DNA of 64,000 nucleotides from Candidatus Woesearchaeota archaeon CG10_big_fil_rev_8_21_14_0_10_37_12 (lineage in GTDB: Archaea; Nanobdellota; Nanobdellia; Woesearchaeales; ARS49). This document shows, in pieces, positions 17,465 through 26,023 of this stretch. Positions within the stretch are counted from its first letter, which is position 1. Each line of letters opens with the position of its first letter. The DNA is taken from assembly GCA_002762795.1 (NCBI GenBank), contig PCYA01000008.1, positions 1-64,000 on the forward strand, read 5' to 3'. The position numbers and the translations under genes were made by a program. The notes under the pieces were generated by a model, which was not told the origin of the DNA, did no database searches, and saw only the letters and a list, made by a program, of their open reading frames with translations.

Positions 17465-17823
17465 TGGTTGACGATGTTTTTTATGTAGGAATAAATGAAT
17501 CAACAGAACTACGCAGAGAACTATTGACAAATTCTAAGAAACTACTTATTAGCTTAAAACAATACGAAAAATATTCACGAATTAGTGAGGAAAAAATTCA
17601 GAAAATCAGAGATTTGAAACACGTTTACGATGAACTCACAGTTCTTAACAAAAAAATAAGAGGAAAACTGCCAAACGTTCCAGTAAAAACACCAGAACAA
17701 AGTAAACAGTTTACAGTTAGCAGTAAACAATCAGAACCGATAAAAAGAGAACCAAAAACAAAAATAGATGTTCTTGAAGATGAACTTGACAAGATTGAGA
17801 GCAAACTGCAAGGATTGGAATAA
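17464..17823 (+). CDS. Third coiled-coil protein of the trio
   Basis: 119 residues. Two helical segments (about 15-60 and 98-119) are joined by a linker containing SKQFTVSSKQ. That linker is encoded by 17701-17730, a copy of the AGTAAACAGT/AGCAGTAAAC motif also seen in intergenic DNA near 6141-6160. It looks like an in-frame repeat insertion. Function unknown; coupled to the previous gene. Confidence 0.65.
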   Translation: MVDDVFYVGINESTELRRELLTNSKKLLISLKQYEKYSRISEEKIQKIRDLKHVYDELTVLNKKIRGKLPNVPVKTPEQSKQFTVSSKQSEPIKREPKTKIDVLEDELDKIESKLQGLE

Positions 17824-17836
17824 TTAAACTACTAAT

Positions 17837-18442
17837 TTAACACTTCTGCAGCATCTTATCAGAAACCTGCTCAAACTCCTCGTAAAATTGACCAACAGCA
17901 ACAAAATCAAAAGGAGTTGCTAAACAAATAAACTCGTCAACACGTTTTGCTATTTTTCGTGCAGTACTTGGTGGAGCAACCGGAACCGCAACAACCAGCT
18001 TTTTTGGCAATTGTTGTTTGATTAATTCTATTGCGGCCTCCATTGTATGACCTGTTGCGAGACCATCATCAACAATGATTACGGTTTTGTTTTTCAATTC
18101 AGCTGGTTTTTTGTTCCCCTTATACTGTTTGTATCTTTGTTTTAATGATTGCTGAATGCTTTCAACCTCTCTGTTTACGTATTCCTCAGAAATATCAAAA
18201 TCAGGGTTCACAAAAAAACCAGACAGAGAAGCAGAACCAATAGCAACCTCAGAATTTCTCGGGCTACTGATTTTTTTTGTTAAAATAATATCAAGCGGAA
18301 GATGTAATTGATTCGCTAACGGCCTGCCAATTTCCAATCCTCCGCGAGGAATTGCAAGAATAATTGCTCCTTTTTTGTTTTTGTACTGTTTTAACTTATC
18401 TGCCAACAATTCTGCTGCGTGAAAACGGTTTTTGAACATCAT
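17837..18442 (-). CDS. Phosphoribosyltransferase family protein
   Basis: This 201-residue protein has the type I PRTase pattern. AIPRGGLEIGRPLANQL is the pyrophosphate loop, LDIILTKKISSPRNSEVAIG the flexible region, and VIIVDDGLATGHTMEAAI a perfect PRPP-binding loop. This subgroup (compare Mhp-type phosphoribosyltransferases) has no firmly known substrate. The start overlaps the stop of the PEBP gene (ATGA), giving a three-gene unit with YbaK. Confidence 0.88.
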   Translation of the reverse strand: MMFKNRFHAAELLADKLKQYKNKKGAIILAIPRGGLEIGRPLANQLHLPLDIILTKKISSPRNSEVAIGSASLSGFFVNPDFDISEEYVNREVESIQQSLKQRYKQYKGNKKPAELKNKTVIIVDDGLATGHTMEAAIELIKQQLPKKLVVAVPVAPPSTARKIAKRVDEFICLATPFDFVAVGQFYEEFEQVSDKMLQKC

Positions 18443-19086
18443 GACTGCTCATACAACCCAATTAATTCTGCTTGCTCAAGAATATGCCCCTGCATTGCGC
18501 GCTCAACTTCAGTCTTTGTAGCACCTTCACTCAGATTAAGCGTTATGTCAAGCGCGTACAACTTGAAAAAGTAACGATGCTCACGATCTGGAGGACACGG
18601 ACCAGTATATGCATTGTTGCCAGCTGAGTTTTTTCCTTGAATCCCTTCTGGAACTTTACCCTCTTCTATTGTTCTCACGTGTGACGGAATATTGAATATC
18701 ACCCAATGATCAAATACTTCAATGCCTCTGCTTTCTTTCACAAAATCAGGAATGTCAGGATCATCCACAATTAACACCAAAGATTTTGCTTGCTCTGGAA
18801 TGTTTTGGAACTGTAACGGCGGAATTATGTTCTCCCCATTACACGTGTACTTTGCAGGAATTTTACCATTGTTTTCAAAAACAAATTCTATTTTCATTGA
18901 AATCACCTCGCTTTGAGCAGCACAACTTGATAGAATAAGTACCAGTACAAAAAAGTTACGAAGAAAAACCAACACCTTGAAAATAATTGGTTTGTTTTTC
19001 TGCGTGCTGAAAAATGTTTTTTGCACGTTTGAGACAACAAAACCAGGCCACCTCTTTAAGAAAGAAGTCTTGCATATTTTCATCAC
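18439..19086 (-). CDS. YbhB/YbcL-type PEBP (Raf kinase inhibitor-like) protein, probably lipoprotein
   Basis: The PEBP core occupies about residues 65-213: YTCNGENIIPPLQF, LVLIVDDPDIPDF, FDHWVIFNIP and YTGPCPPDREHRYFF are family signatures of the anion-binding pocket. Upstream VLVLILSSCAAQ is a lipobox, suggesting surface anchoring. The ATG at 19086 overlaps the YbaK stop, but a GTG at 18975 would place the lipobox in a normal signal peptide. Role in archaea unknown. Confidence 0.82.
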   Translation of the reverse strand: MMKICKTSFLKRWPGFVVSNVQKTFFSTQKNKPIIFKVLVFLRNFFVLVLILSSCAAQSEVISMKIEFVFENNGKIPAKYTCNGENIIPPLQFQNIPEQAKSLVLIVDDPDIPDFVKESRGIEVFDHWVIFNIPSHVRTIEEGKVPEGIQGKNSAGNNAYTGPCPPDREHRYFFKLYALDITLNLSEGATKTEVERAMQGHILEQAELIGLYEQS

Positions 19087-19547
19087 TTGTGAATATTGCA
19101 GATTTTAGCATTGTTTGCTCTCACCAACTCTTTTGTTGCAATTTTAACTAATGAATTCTGTGATCCTCCTCCTGAATAAACAATTTCCTTTGCCATTACT
19201 TTTTCGTCAACAAGAAAAATCGCATTATAACCAAACGAAGGCGTTCCGCCGCAAGGATAACCTGTTTTTTCCAAAATTTCATCAGGAGTTGCTGTTCGCG
19301 GACGATACATGCCTAATAACTTTCCAACTTTTGTTGTACTTGCTTTATCTTCACCTTTCACAATTGCTACGATTAAATTGTTATCTGCTGTTATCATGCA
19401 AATATTTTTCACAAGATTATCTTCAGACGTATTAGCTGCTTCTGCAGCTTCTTTCACAGAATGACATGATTGGTTGAATGAAAAATGTTCTGCTTGAATA
19501 TTATTTTCTGCAATATATTTTTTGAGTTTTTCTTCGTGTTGGTTCAT
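19083..19547 (-). CDS. YbaK/EbsC-type aminoacyl-tRNA deacylase
   Basis: About 154 residues from the ATG at 19547. Family signs are the SVKEAAEAANTSEDNLVKNIC segment with the conserved Lys, LIVAIVKGEDKASTTKVGKL, the glycine-rich YPCGGTPSFGYNAIFLVDEK and the late YSGGGSQNSLVKI. Standalone YbaK-fold proteins hydrolyse mischarged tRNAs in trans. Specificity cannot be read from sequence. A second YbaK domain is embedded in ThrRS at 7.4-10.1 kb. Confidence 0.88.
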   Translation of the reverse strand: MNQHEEKLKKYIAENNIQAEHFSFNQSCHSVKEAAEAANTSEDNLVKNICMITADNNLIVAIVKGEDKASTTKVGKLLGMYRPRTATPDEILEKTGYPCGGTPSFGYNAIFLVDEKVMAKEIVYSGGGSQNSLVKIATKELVRANNAKICNIHK

Positions 19548-19599
19548 AAAATTAGAAAAACTACCCACTATAAAACCTTTTTTGATTCACCCAAAAAAA

Positions 19600-20685
19600 T
19601 TAAATTGTTATGGGCAGACCATTTCTGATTTCTTTTACCAAATACTCTTTGGTAAATCCACCTTTACCATCAGCAATTAAATGACCAGACGCGCCTTCAT
19701 ATTTTTTTAACTGATTCAAATAATCTGCAAGCACTGTTGTATCTGTACTTTTTGTAGCCTGCATGGCTTTTGCAATTAACATGACTGCATCATATGCTGA
19801 ATCTGCACCAATATCAGGTTCTTTACCATGTCGTCTTTTATACTTATCTGCAAATTCATCAGTTGGCGTTAGGAAAGTCAAAAATTGCATTCCATCATAG
19901 GCACCATTTGCAGACGCAATTATATCCCTATCCAAAGTTATCGAATACATAGGCAAAGATATTCCCAATTCTTCCATGCTCTGCCCAAACAATGAACCAA
20001 CCTGAATAGCTGCCGCAGTCAATACCACTGCATCAACATCTGCGTTCTTAATTTTCAAAGCATCACTACGAACATTTGTATCATCAACCTGCAAATCGAT
20101 TGTTAATTTGATTGTTCCGCCAAGATCCTCAAAACGTTTTACAAACGCATCTGTTTGTGCTTGCACCCAGACTTCTTGCGCATTAACTACTGCAATAGTT
20201 CTATGTCCCTGATCGTACACGTAATCTGCCAAATACGTGGATAAAATATAATCATGAGGCCATGTATTAAACAAATAGTGGCTGCCCTCATTAAATTCTT
20301 TTACTCCCAATGATGGCGAGATCATCAACGCCTTCTTTTCATCAGCAAGATTTACCAACGGAAGACCTGTAAATGACCACGTAGTTCCAATAATTATATC
20401 TATATTTTCCACCTCTGTTAACATTTGAAACGCAGTTAATGCTCCTTTTTCACTGCTGTGATCATCCTGATGATTCACTACAATTTGTTTGCCAAGAACT
20501 CCTCCATCTGCATTAAGTTCTGAAATTGCTAAATCAATACCATTTTTCTCATCAGTTCCCCAAGAAGACCCATCACCTGTTAAAATAAGAATACTTCCCA
20601 GCTCAATCTGTTCACGTTCTGTTTGCCCTGAACATGCTACAATAAGCAAAAGCACAAACAAACATCCTATTTTCTGTTGTCTCAT
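19600..20685 (-). CDS. LivK-type substrate-binding lipoprotein, orphan
   Basis: This 361-residue protein has a signal peptide and lipobox (LLLIVACSGQ, Cys 18). The periplasmic-binding fold type I is shown by LGSILILTGDGSSWG, DLAISELNADGGVLGK, IIGTTWSFTGLPL and the late YDAVMLIAKAM. Relatives bind branched-chain amino acids or amides. No permease or ATPase is next to it, so it may act as a sensor or feed distant transporters. Divergent from a TrmB regulator with palindromes between them. Confidence 0.88.
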   Translation of the reverse strand: MRQQKIGCLFVLLLIVACSGQTEREQIELGSILILTGDGSSWGTDEKNGIDLAISELNADGGVLGKQIVVNHQDDHSSEKGALTAFQMLTEVENIDIIIGTTWSFTGLPLVNLADEKKALMISPSLGVKEFNEGSHYLFNTWPHDYILSTYLADYVYDQGHRTIAVVNAQEVWVQAQTDAFVKRFEDLGGTIKLTIDLQVDDTNVRSDALKIKNADVDAVVLTAAAIQVGSLFGQSMEELGISLPMYSITLDRDIIASANGAYDGMQFLTFLTPTDEFADKYKRRHGKEPDIGADSAYDAVMLIAKAMQATKSTDTTVLADYLNQLKKYEGASGHLIADGKGGFTKEYLVKEIRNGLPITI

Positions 20686-20713
20686 TTCAAATCACCACCA
20701 AACATACAACTTA

Positions 20714-20759
20714 TATTCTGTAGAATACACATATAAACATTTATTCTCCTTTGAAGGAG
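20714..20759. promoter_or_regulatory. Candidate TrmB operators between binding protein and regulator
   Basis: Two dyads lie in the divergent gap: TATTCT-GT-AGAATA at 20714-20727 and CTCCTT-TG-AAGGAG at 20746-20759. Their position between the two starts suggests regulator binding (inference). Confidence 0.45.
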
Positions 20760-20803
20760 GATTATATAGAAGATTTTAAGTATTCCCTAAACTTCCTGAG
20801 TTC

Positions 20804-21523
20804 ATGGACACGCAAACTCTTGAAGAGATCGGGCTTACACACGCAGAAATTAAAGTGTACTTAGCACTGCTTGGATTCGGAACAGCAACAGCAGGACCAA
20901 TCCTGGACAAAACAGGATTACATAACTCTGTTGTGCATACCACGCTTAACAGATTAATTGAAAAAGGGCTTGTCAGTTTTATCAAAGAAGGCAAACGAAA
21001 CCATTATCAAGCTGCAAACCCAAAACACATATTAACATTTCTCGATGACAAAAAAGAACGCGTTCAAGAAATAATACCAGAATTACTTGCAAAACAACAA
21101 ACAGCAAAAGAAAAACCAGAAGTTATCACTTTTCGAGGCGTGCGTGGTGTAAAAGAACTTCTTTACGAACTCCTTGAAGCAGGAGGAAACAAACAATACA
21201 CACTCGGATCAACAGAAAAAGCATTTCTCCTTCCTGGAACGTGGTGGGAATCATACCACAAAAAAAGAGCAGCAAAAGGCATCAAAGCAAAAATCATCTT
21301 CAACGAATCACTAAAATACTGGAAAGCAGAAACAAAATACAAAAAAGCAGAAATACGCTACACAAAAAAAGGATTTGAACCCCTTACTGAAATAATCATT
21401 CGAAATGACAAAGTAGGAATTATTATCTGGACAGAAAAACCAATGGGTGTTTTGTTTCACAACAAAGCATTAGCAGACTCTTACGAAAAACATTTTCAAC
21501 TCATATGGAATCAAGCGAAATAA
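20804..21523 (+). CDS. TrmB-family transcriptional regulator
   Basis: This 239-residue protein has an N-terminal winged helix typical of TrmB (LEEIGLTHAEIKVYLALLGF, TAGPILDKTGLHNSVVHTTL) and a C-terminal PLD-like ligand domain (FRGVRGVKELLYELLEAG, FNESLKYWK). It probably controls the divergent LivK-type gene. Such regulators sense small molecules, often sugars; the ligand here is unknown. Confidence 0.85.
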   Translation: MDTQTLEEIGLTHAEIKVYLALLGFGTATAGPILDKTGLHNSVVHTTLNRLIEKGLVSFIKEGKRNHYQAANPKHILTFLDDKKERVQEIIPELLAKQQTAKEKPEVITFRGVRGVKELLYELLEAGGNKQYTLGSTEKAFLLPGTWWESYHKKRAAKGIKAKIIFNESLKYWKAETKYKKAEIRYTKKGFEPLTEIIIRNDKVGIIIWTEKPMGVLFHNKALADSYEKHFQLIWNQAK

Positions 21524-21579
21524 GTTCGAAATAGGAAACATTTATATATTTCTCATATATTTGGTATATACTTGACGTT

Positions 21580-21825
21580 ATGGTACAAGCAATGATTCAA
21601 ATAAGTGAAGAAACAAATCGGGTTCTAAATATTGTTAAAGCAAAAGCAGGTCTCAAAGATAAATCAGAAGCAATAAATTATGTAGTTTCAAAATATGAAG
21701 AAAATCTCTTGGAACCAGAATTAAGACCTGAATACATAAAAAAAATTCAAAATATAGAGCGAAAAGGCAAATTCAGCAAGTACAAAAACCTTGCTGATCT
21801 CAGGAGAGAAATAGAGCATGCGTGA
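21580..21825 (+). CDS. Antitoxin, DUF2683-like ribbon-helix-helix type
   Basis: 81 residues. MIQISEETNRVLNIVKAKAGLKDKS fits the strand-helix-helix DNA-binding start, followed by an acidic/helical toxin-binding tail. Its end overlaps the toxin start by 8 bases. A TATA-like ATTTATATAT lies 30 bases upstream. With the next gene it forms a type II toxin-antitoxin pair; the first gene is expected to repress the operon. Confidence 0.75.
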   Translation: MVQAMIQISEETNRVLNIVKAKAGLKDKSEAINYVVSKYEENLLEPELRPEYIKKIQNIERKGKFSKYKNLADLRREIEHA

Positions 21826-22090
21826 ATTCTCAATACAAGAAAACCTCAAAAAATTACTCGGCAAATTAGAAAAAAAGGATAAGAAAACTTATGAAATTCT
21901 CTTGCGAAAAATGCAAGAAATATTAACTTGCGAGAATGTTGAACACTACAAAAACTTAAGAAAACCCTTGCAACATCTAAAACGCACACACATAAATAAC
22001 TCATTTGTACTAACATTCAAATACGACAAAGAAAAAGATCACGTGCTTTTCTATGAGTTTGATCATCACGATAATATTTACTGCAATTAA
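21818..22090 (+). CDS. RelE/ParE-family toxin
   Basis: 90 residues. LKKLLGKLEKKDKKTYEILL, YKNLRKPLQHLKRTHINNSF and the late DHVLFYEFDHHDNIY match the RelE fold with its basic, ribosome-facing residues. RelE toxins cleave mRNA in the ribosomal A site. Coupled to the antitoxin by an 8-base overlap. Confidence 0.78.
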   Translation: MREFSIQENLKKLLGKLEKKDKKTYEILLRKMQEILTCENVEHYKNLRKPLQHLKRTHINNSFVLTFKYDKEKDHVLFYEFDHHDNIYCN

Positions 22091-22597
22091 TTATTTAATC
22101 ACCCCATAATGCAACTGAACTTCATCATCAGACAATTTATTCATGTTAAGAAGTTTTAACTTTGCTTCAAAATCAGCATCGGCAAATAATTTGATTCCTT
22201 TGCCAAAAAGAGTTGGCTCAATATCTAAATAAATTTCATCAACAATATTTTCTTTAATAAAAGACGCATTAAGAATGCCTCCTCCTGCAACAATCACGTG
22301 ATCAAATTCTGAAAGTAAATTAAGAGCTTCTTTCGGAGTTTTAGCAAGCATATGATATGGCTGAAGCGTCTCAAAATCACCCTTGCTCACAACAGCAATT
22401 TTTACTTTTTCGAACTCTGAAAATTCAGGTTGTTTTGTTAATATGTTGTATGTTCTCCTGCCTACTATCAACGCACCTGCATTTCTAACAGCAGCACTGT
22501 AACTATCCCACTCTGTTTTAGATATCCAACTCGTATCATCGTCCTCTTTTGCAACATATCCGTTTGCACTAATTGCCATGTACAAAATAACTTTCAT
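22091..22597 (-). CDS. Dihydrofolate reductase / RibD C-terminal family protein
   Basis: This 168-residue protein starts MKVILYMAISANGYVAKEDD, the family N-terminus. AGALIVGRRTYNIL is the cofactor site, HVIVAGGGILNASFI the glycine-rich NADPH loop, and DEIYLDIEPTLFGKGI the C-terminal signature. Family members reduce pteridine or riboflavin precursors; the substrate is not determined. Converges on the toxin stop with no gap. Its start overlaps the metallopeptidase stop (ATGA). Confidence 0.82.
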   Translation of the reverse strand: MKVILYMAISANGYVAKEDDDTSWISKTEWDSYSAAVRNAGALIVGRRTYNILTKQPEFSEFEKVKIAVVSKGDFETLQPYHMLAKTPKEALNLLSEFDHVIVAGGGILNASFIKENIVDEIYLDIEPTLFGKGIKLFADADFEAKLKLLNMNKLSDDEVQLHYGVIK

Positions 22598-23424
22598 TCT
22601 TCAACCTTCATGTGCTGCTTAAGCAACTCGAACCAGCTATATTTAATTTGCGCATATTCCTCCTTGCAACCAATTGCGCGTTCTTTTGGCAGCACATCCA
22701 AAACAGGATCTGCGAAATCAGAATTGCTACCGTACACCCAACAAGCAACATTAAAGAAGCGTTGCAAATCTAAAGAATGCTCATCCCAAAAAGCAAGATC
22801 CTGAACATCTGTTTCAACACCGCTCAAACCAAAAAACAACGCGCCTGCTAACGCCGCTTCCTGCATTTCAAAACTTCCTTCAGCAAGAATAACCGTAGCA
22901 AGCTGATCAACGGCATCTTCTTCTTTACCTGTAACCGGCAAATTGAATATGTCAATTACTGCATGACCAAGCTCGTGGAAAAACACAAAATACGTTGCAC
23001 TCAAAACAGCCCTGCCATGCTCTTCATCAGAATCTACAAACTCTTCAAACAAGTCTGCAAAATAATTCATCAACTCATAACACATTACCACTTGCTTTTG
23101 CGCAGGAAAATAAAACGCATTAACTTCTTTACACTCAGAAAAAACAATTTGCACATCATATGGCAAAATAAAAACAGAATTCAAAAGCTGAACAGTTGAA
23201 TCAAATACTTCTTCCTGCAAAACAGATCTGAGTTCAGCATACTTTTTTGTTACGGCAAAACTTACCTTAAAATCACCAGCGTCAACAAACTTTTGCTGCA
23301 ACGGACACTTTGCAAGTGAATCTGTAACTGAACCATCCCAGCACTGCACTGTTTGACGCTCAACAATCTGAGGCTGAGAACAAGAAAAAAGAAACAGTAA
23401 AAATAATATACTTATTTTATTCAT
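22594..23424 (-). CDS. DUF4344-like putative metallopeptidase lipoprotein
   Basis: This 276-residue protein has a lipoprotein signal (LFLLFLFSCSQP). FVFFHELGHAVIDIF holds the HExxH zinc site, and KEEDAVDQLATVIL supplies the third ligand, as in DUF4344. A cysteine pair flanks VMCYEL. Probably acts outside the membrane; substrate unknown. Upstream partner in an operon with the reductase. Confidence 0.75.
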   Translation of the reverse strand: MNKISILFLLFLFSCSQPQIVERQTVQCWDGSVTDSLAKCPLQQKFVDAGDFKVSFAVTKKYAELRSVLQEEVFDSTVQLLNSVFILPYDVQIVFSECKEVNAFYFPAQKQVVMCYELMNYFADLFEEFVDSDEEHGRAVLSATYFVFFHELGHAVIDIFNLPVTGKEEDAVDQLATVILAEGSFEMQEAALAGALFFGLSGVETDVQDLAFWDEHSLDLQRFFNVACWVYGSNSDFADPVLDVLPKERAIGCKEEYAQIKYSWFELLKQHMKVEE

Positions 23425-23457
23425 AAACTTGCTAATTTAGTCAGATATAAAAATATA

Positions 23458-23976
23458 TCATTCAAGCCACATATCACACACATTATCAACCAACTTATCA
23501 ATAAAGCTTTCTCTGTGCATAATCAATAAGTGAACTAGCTTTTCTTTAGCTATGACAAATCCATAATATGTTTTCTTTCCATTCTGATTTCTTTCAATAA
23601 TTCCTTTTTCTTCCAACTTTTTAATGTGCCAAGAAATAGTCGATGGTGATAATTTAACAAATTGTGCAATCGCTTTATGATTTGCTTTATTCTTAATCAA
23701 CAAGAACAATAATATGTTTCTTATGCTTCTTTGTCTAAGTAAACCCAACAAAACCTTGTCATCTGATGAAAAAAATTTTGGAAAATAACGCACCTTATTA
23801 TTCTCCTTTACCTCAGATAAAACACCATGTCTAACTAAAAAATTCAAATGATGCTGCAAGGAACCTGTTGATAGGTTGGTTTTTCTTTGAATCTCTCTAA
23901 AATGAGATCCCGGGAATGCTTCTACTGTTTGAAAAATTTTTTTTCTTACATCAAGATCCAATACAGATTTTTGCAT
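23458..23976 (-). CDS. Tandem winged-helix transcriptional regulator
   Basis: 172 residues with two winged helices: FREIQRKTNLSTGSLQHHLNF (residues about 27-47) and HKAIAQFVKLSPSTISWHIKK (about 100-120), each followed by a wing. The domains resemble ArsR/MarR-type archaeal regulators. A helical C-terminus may dimerise. It follows the membrane protein gene at 23984 by 7 bases, so it may respond to an envelope signal (inference). Confidence 0.8.
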   Translation of the reverse strand: MQKSVLDLDVRKKIFQTVEAFPGSHFREIQRKTNLSTGSLQHHLNFLVRHGVLSEVKENNKVRYFPKFFSSDDKVLLGLLRQRSIRNILLFLLIKNKANHKAIAQFVKLSPSTISWHIKKLEEKGIIERNQNGKKTYYGFVIAKEKLVHLLIMHRESFIDKLVDNVCDMWLE

Positions 23977-23983
23977 TATACCC

Positions 23984-24349
23984 TCATTTCTTCAGCATGC
24001 CAAACAAAAATATAAGCACTATGATGAAGTCAAGAATGCTTGCAACAGGATCAACAAACGAAAGCTCTGCAATAAATAGTTCATGACTAATCAAAAAGCC
24101 CTTAATTGCGAACAGCAAAAATGCAACCCAAATAAACAACAACTTAAGTTTTTCAGTCCTAATATGTGCTATCAAAGATACAATAAATAATACTGTTGCG
24201 ATAATGGCACTTCCAAAGTAAAATACTTTCTCCAATTCCAAACCAAATATCTCTATATCATCCTCAAATTCCTCAGCAGTAACTAACGGAGTGCAGAATA
24301 ATAAAATAAAAACTGACAGCAACAACATAGCAGGTAATTTCTTTTTCAT
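23984..24349 (-). CDS. Small membrane protein with signal peptide
   Basis: This 121-residue protein has an N-terminal signal (LLLSVFILLFCTPLVTAEE), an acidic external stretch and three further hydrophobic helices. No family recognised. It lies in a leftward run between a PepSY protein and a tandem winged-helix regulator, suggesting a membrane-regulator pair. Confidence 0.65.
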   Translation of the reverse strand: MKKKLPAMLLLSVFILLFCTPLVTAEEFEDDIEIFGLELEKVFYFGSAIIATVLFIVSLIAHIRTEKLKLLFIWVAFLLFAIKGFLISHELFIAELSFVDPVASILDFIIVLIFLFGMLKK

Positions 24350-24358
24350 ACGACCTCC

Positions 24359-24796
24359 TCAATCACGTTCTATACCTAACACTGCACCGGTTTCAATATC
24401 AATAACCACATCAATCTCATCACCACCATCACGAATTTCAACAACAAACGCATCTTTACCACGTTTACGCTCTGCTTCAACATCAGTAACCCTGCCAGGA
24501 ACTTGAGACAATGCAATCATCTTGGCTTCTTCCTGCGTCACCCTTGCCCTCCTTAATACTTCTTTATCCACGGGGATGTCATCGTCATCAGATTCATCAC
24601 TGTCATCACCTGTTTCATCAATATCTTGGTAAACTGGTTGCGTATTCGTTACAACTGGTTGTTGGACTGTTGGTTGTTGATGTGGAACAACAGGAAGTGG
24701 TTTTGGCTTTGCAAAATTCATTGCCAATAGTATTCCTGAAATTAACAAAATAATTAATAAAATCAAAAGCGTTGCTATCAATGCTGATTTTTTCAT
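24359..24796 (-). CDS. Membrane-anchored PepSY-domain protein
   Basis: 145 residues. An N-terminal transmembrane anchor (about 7-27) is followed by a Pro/Gln/Val linker and an acidic DETGDDSDESDDDD run. The C-terminal PepSY domain is VTQEEAKMIALSQVPGRVTD, then DAFVVEIRDGG and VVIDIETGAVLGIE. PepSY domains are found on protease inhibitors and envelope proteins; the role here is unknown. Confidence 0.8.
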   Translation of the reverse strand: MKKSALIATLLILLIILLISGILLAMNFAKPKPLPVVPHQQPTVQQPVVTNTQPVYQDIDETGDDSDESDDDDIPVDKEVLRRARVTQEEAKMIALSQVPGRVTDVEAERKRGKDAFVVEIRDGGDEIDVVIDIETGAVLGIERD

Positions 24797-24910
24797 ATTT
24801 GGTTTGAAAATTTATTAGTTTAAATAATGATTAGTACAAGGATAGAACTGCGTTAATACAGTCTATTGAAACATGCAAATATATAGTCTCAAAACACAAC
24901 TTTTAAATAA

Positions 24911-24931
24911 TAGTTAGGTTTAAACTAACTA
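24911..24931. promoter_or_regulatory. Operator-like palindrome in the MNT/HEPN promoter
   Basis: A 21-bp near-perfect dyad with arms TAGTTA/TAACTA around GTTTAAAC lies between a TATA box (CTTTTAAATAA, about 24900-24910) and the ATG at 24934. It is placed to block transcription start, fitting toxin-antitoxin autoregulation. Confidence 0.5.
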
Positions 24932-24933
24932 AT

Positions 24934-25473
24934 ATGAAGAAAGAAGAAAACGTCTTGAACTTATTTTTCGAAGAGCCAACAAAGCAATGGCATTTTGAAA
25001 ACATAATTAAAACTGCTAAAATCAGCAGACCACAAGCAGCACAATGGCTAAAAAATTTCGCTAAAAAATATCTTATTAAAAGAATAAAAACAAAAGGCAA
25101 GATGCCACACTACATTGCAAATTATGAAAGTGAAGAATATCAAATTAGCAAGAAGCTTTTCGCTCTCAACAAGCTGGCAGAAACTGGATTTTTTTCAGAT
25201 TTAAAAAAACTCACTAAAGCAAAAACAATCATACTATTTGGTAGCATGAGTCGTTGGGACTGGCACAAAGACAGCGATATTGATTTATTTGTGTATGGGA
25301 GTTCTGAAGGATTGAACAAAAATTTTTACCGAGGAAAACTACATAAAGAAATCCAAATTTTTGAATGCAAAGATAAAAGAGATTTGGCAAAATATAAACC
25401 AGCCTTACTCAAAAATATATTAGAAGGACAATTAATAAAAGGAAACTTAGATTTTGTGGAAATACATGCATAA
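24934..25473 (+). CDS. MNT-type nucleotidyltransferase with N-terminal HTH
   Basis: 179 residues. Residues 1-65 form a winged helix (HFENIIKTAKISRPQAAQWL). FGSMSRWDWHKDSDIDLFVY (about 101-120) is the minimal nucleotidyltransferase GSxxR...DxD motif. In MNT/HEPN modules this enzyme neutralises the HEPN RNase by adding AMP to a tyrosine. It overlaps the HEPN gene by 8 bases. Confidence 0.85.
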   Translation: MKKEENVLNLFFEEPTKQWHFENIIKTAKISRPQAAQWLKNFAKKYLIKRIKTKGKMPHYIANYESEEYQISKKLFALNKLAETGFFSDLKKLTKAKTIILFGSMSRWDWHKDSDIDLFVYGSSEGLNKNFYRGKLHKEIQIFECKDKRDLAKYKPALLKNILEGQLIKGNLDFVEIHA

Positions 25474-25957
25474 AGAAAGAACAAAAGAAAACATTTACGA
25501 CGTTTGTATAGCTGAAGGATCATACTTGCCCTTATCTGAATTTGATGAAAATCAAATCAGGGACATGATTAAATTAGCATTTAAAGACTTAGAAACTGCA
25601 AAGAAGCTGATTAAAATTTCTACCAAAGACAGCGATGACTGGAACGCAATATACAAACTACACTACGATGCTTTGCACACTATTGCAGAAGCTCTTGTAA
25701 GAATTGATAAAATAAAAATCAAAACACATGAGTGCTTATTCGCATACTTGTGCCAAAAACACTCTGAATTAGAATTTAACTGGGAATTTTTTGAAACTAT
25801 CAGAAGCAAAAGAAACCGAAGCACATATTATGGCGAATCAATAAGCAAGGAACAATGGAAAAATGTTGAATTGCAGATGAATCTATATATTAAAACTCTT
25901 AAAAATGCTTTAGAAATGCAATTCGCATCATCACCTTCCTTTGCAAACTCCCCATAG
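25466..25957 (+). CDS. HEPN-domain toxin (RNase-like)
   Basis: About 163 residues from the ATG at 25466. The HEPN four-helix bundle includes IKLAFKDLETAKKLI and HYDALHTIAEALVRIDKIK. The late SKRNRSTYYGE corresponds to the catalytic Rx4-6H region, with the histidine apparently replaced by Y; that tyrosine region is also the AMPylation target. The canonical RNase motif may be altered, so toxicity is uncertain. Partner of the upstream MNT gene. Confidence 0.78.
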   Translation: MHKERTKENIYDVCIAEGSYLPLSEFDENQIRDMIKLAFKDLETAKKLIKISTKDSDDWNAIYKLHYDALHTIAEALVRIDKIKIKTHECLFAYLCQKHSELEFNWEFFETIRSKRNRSTYYGESISKEQWKNVELQMNLYIKTLKNALEMQFASSPSFANSP

Positions 25958-26023
25958 CACTCGCCACCATGTAAAGAATAGTTGTCATAAACAAGCAAGA
26001 ATTACTGATTTTTATATTGATTT

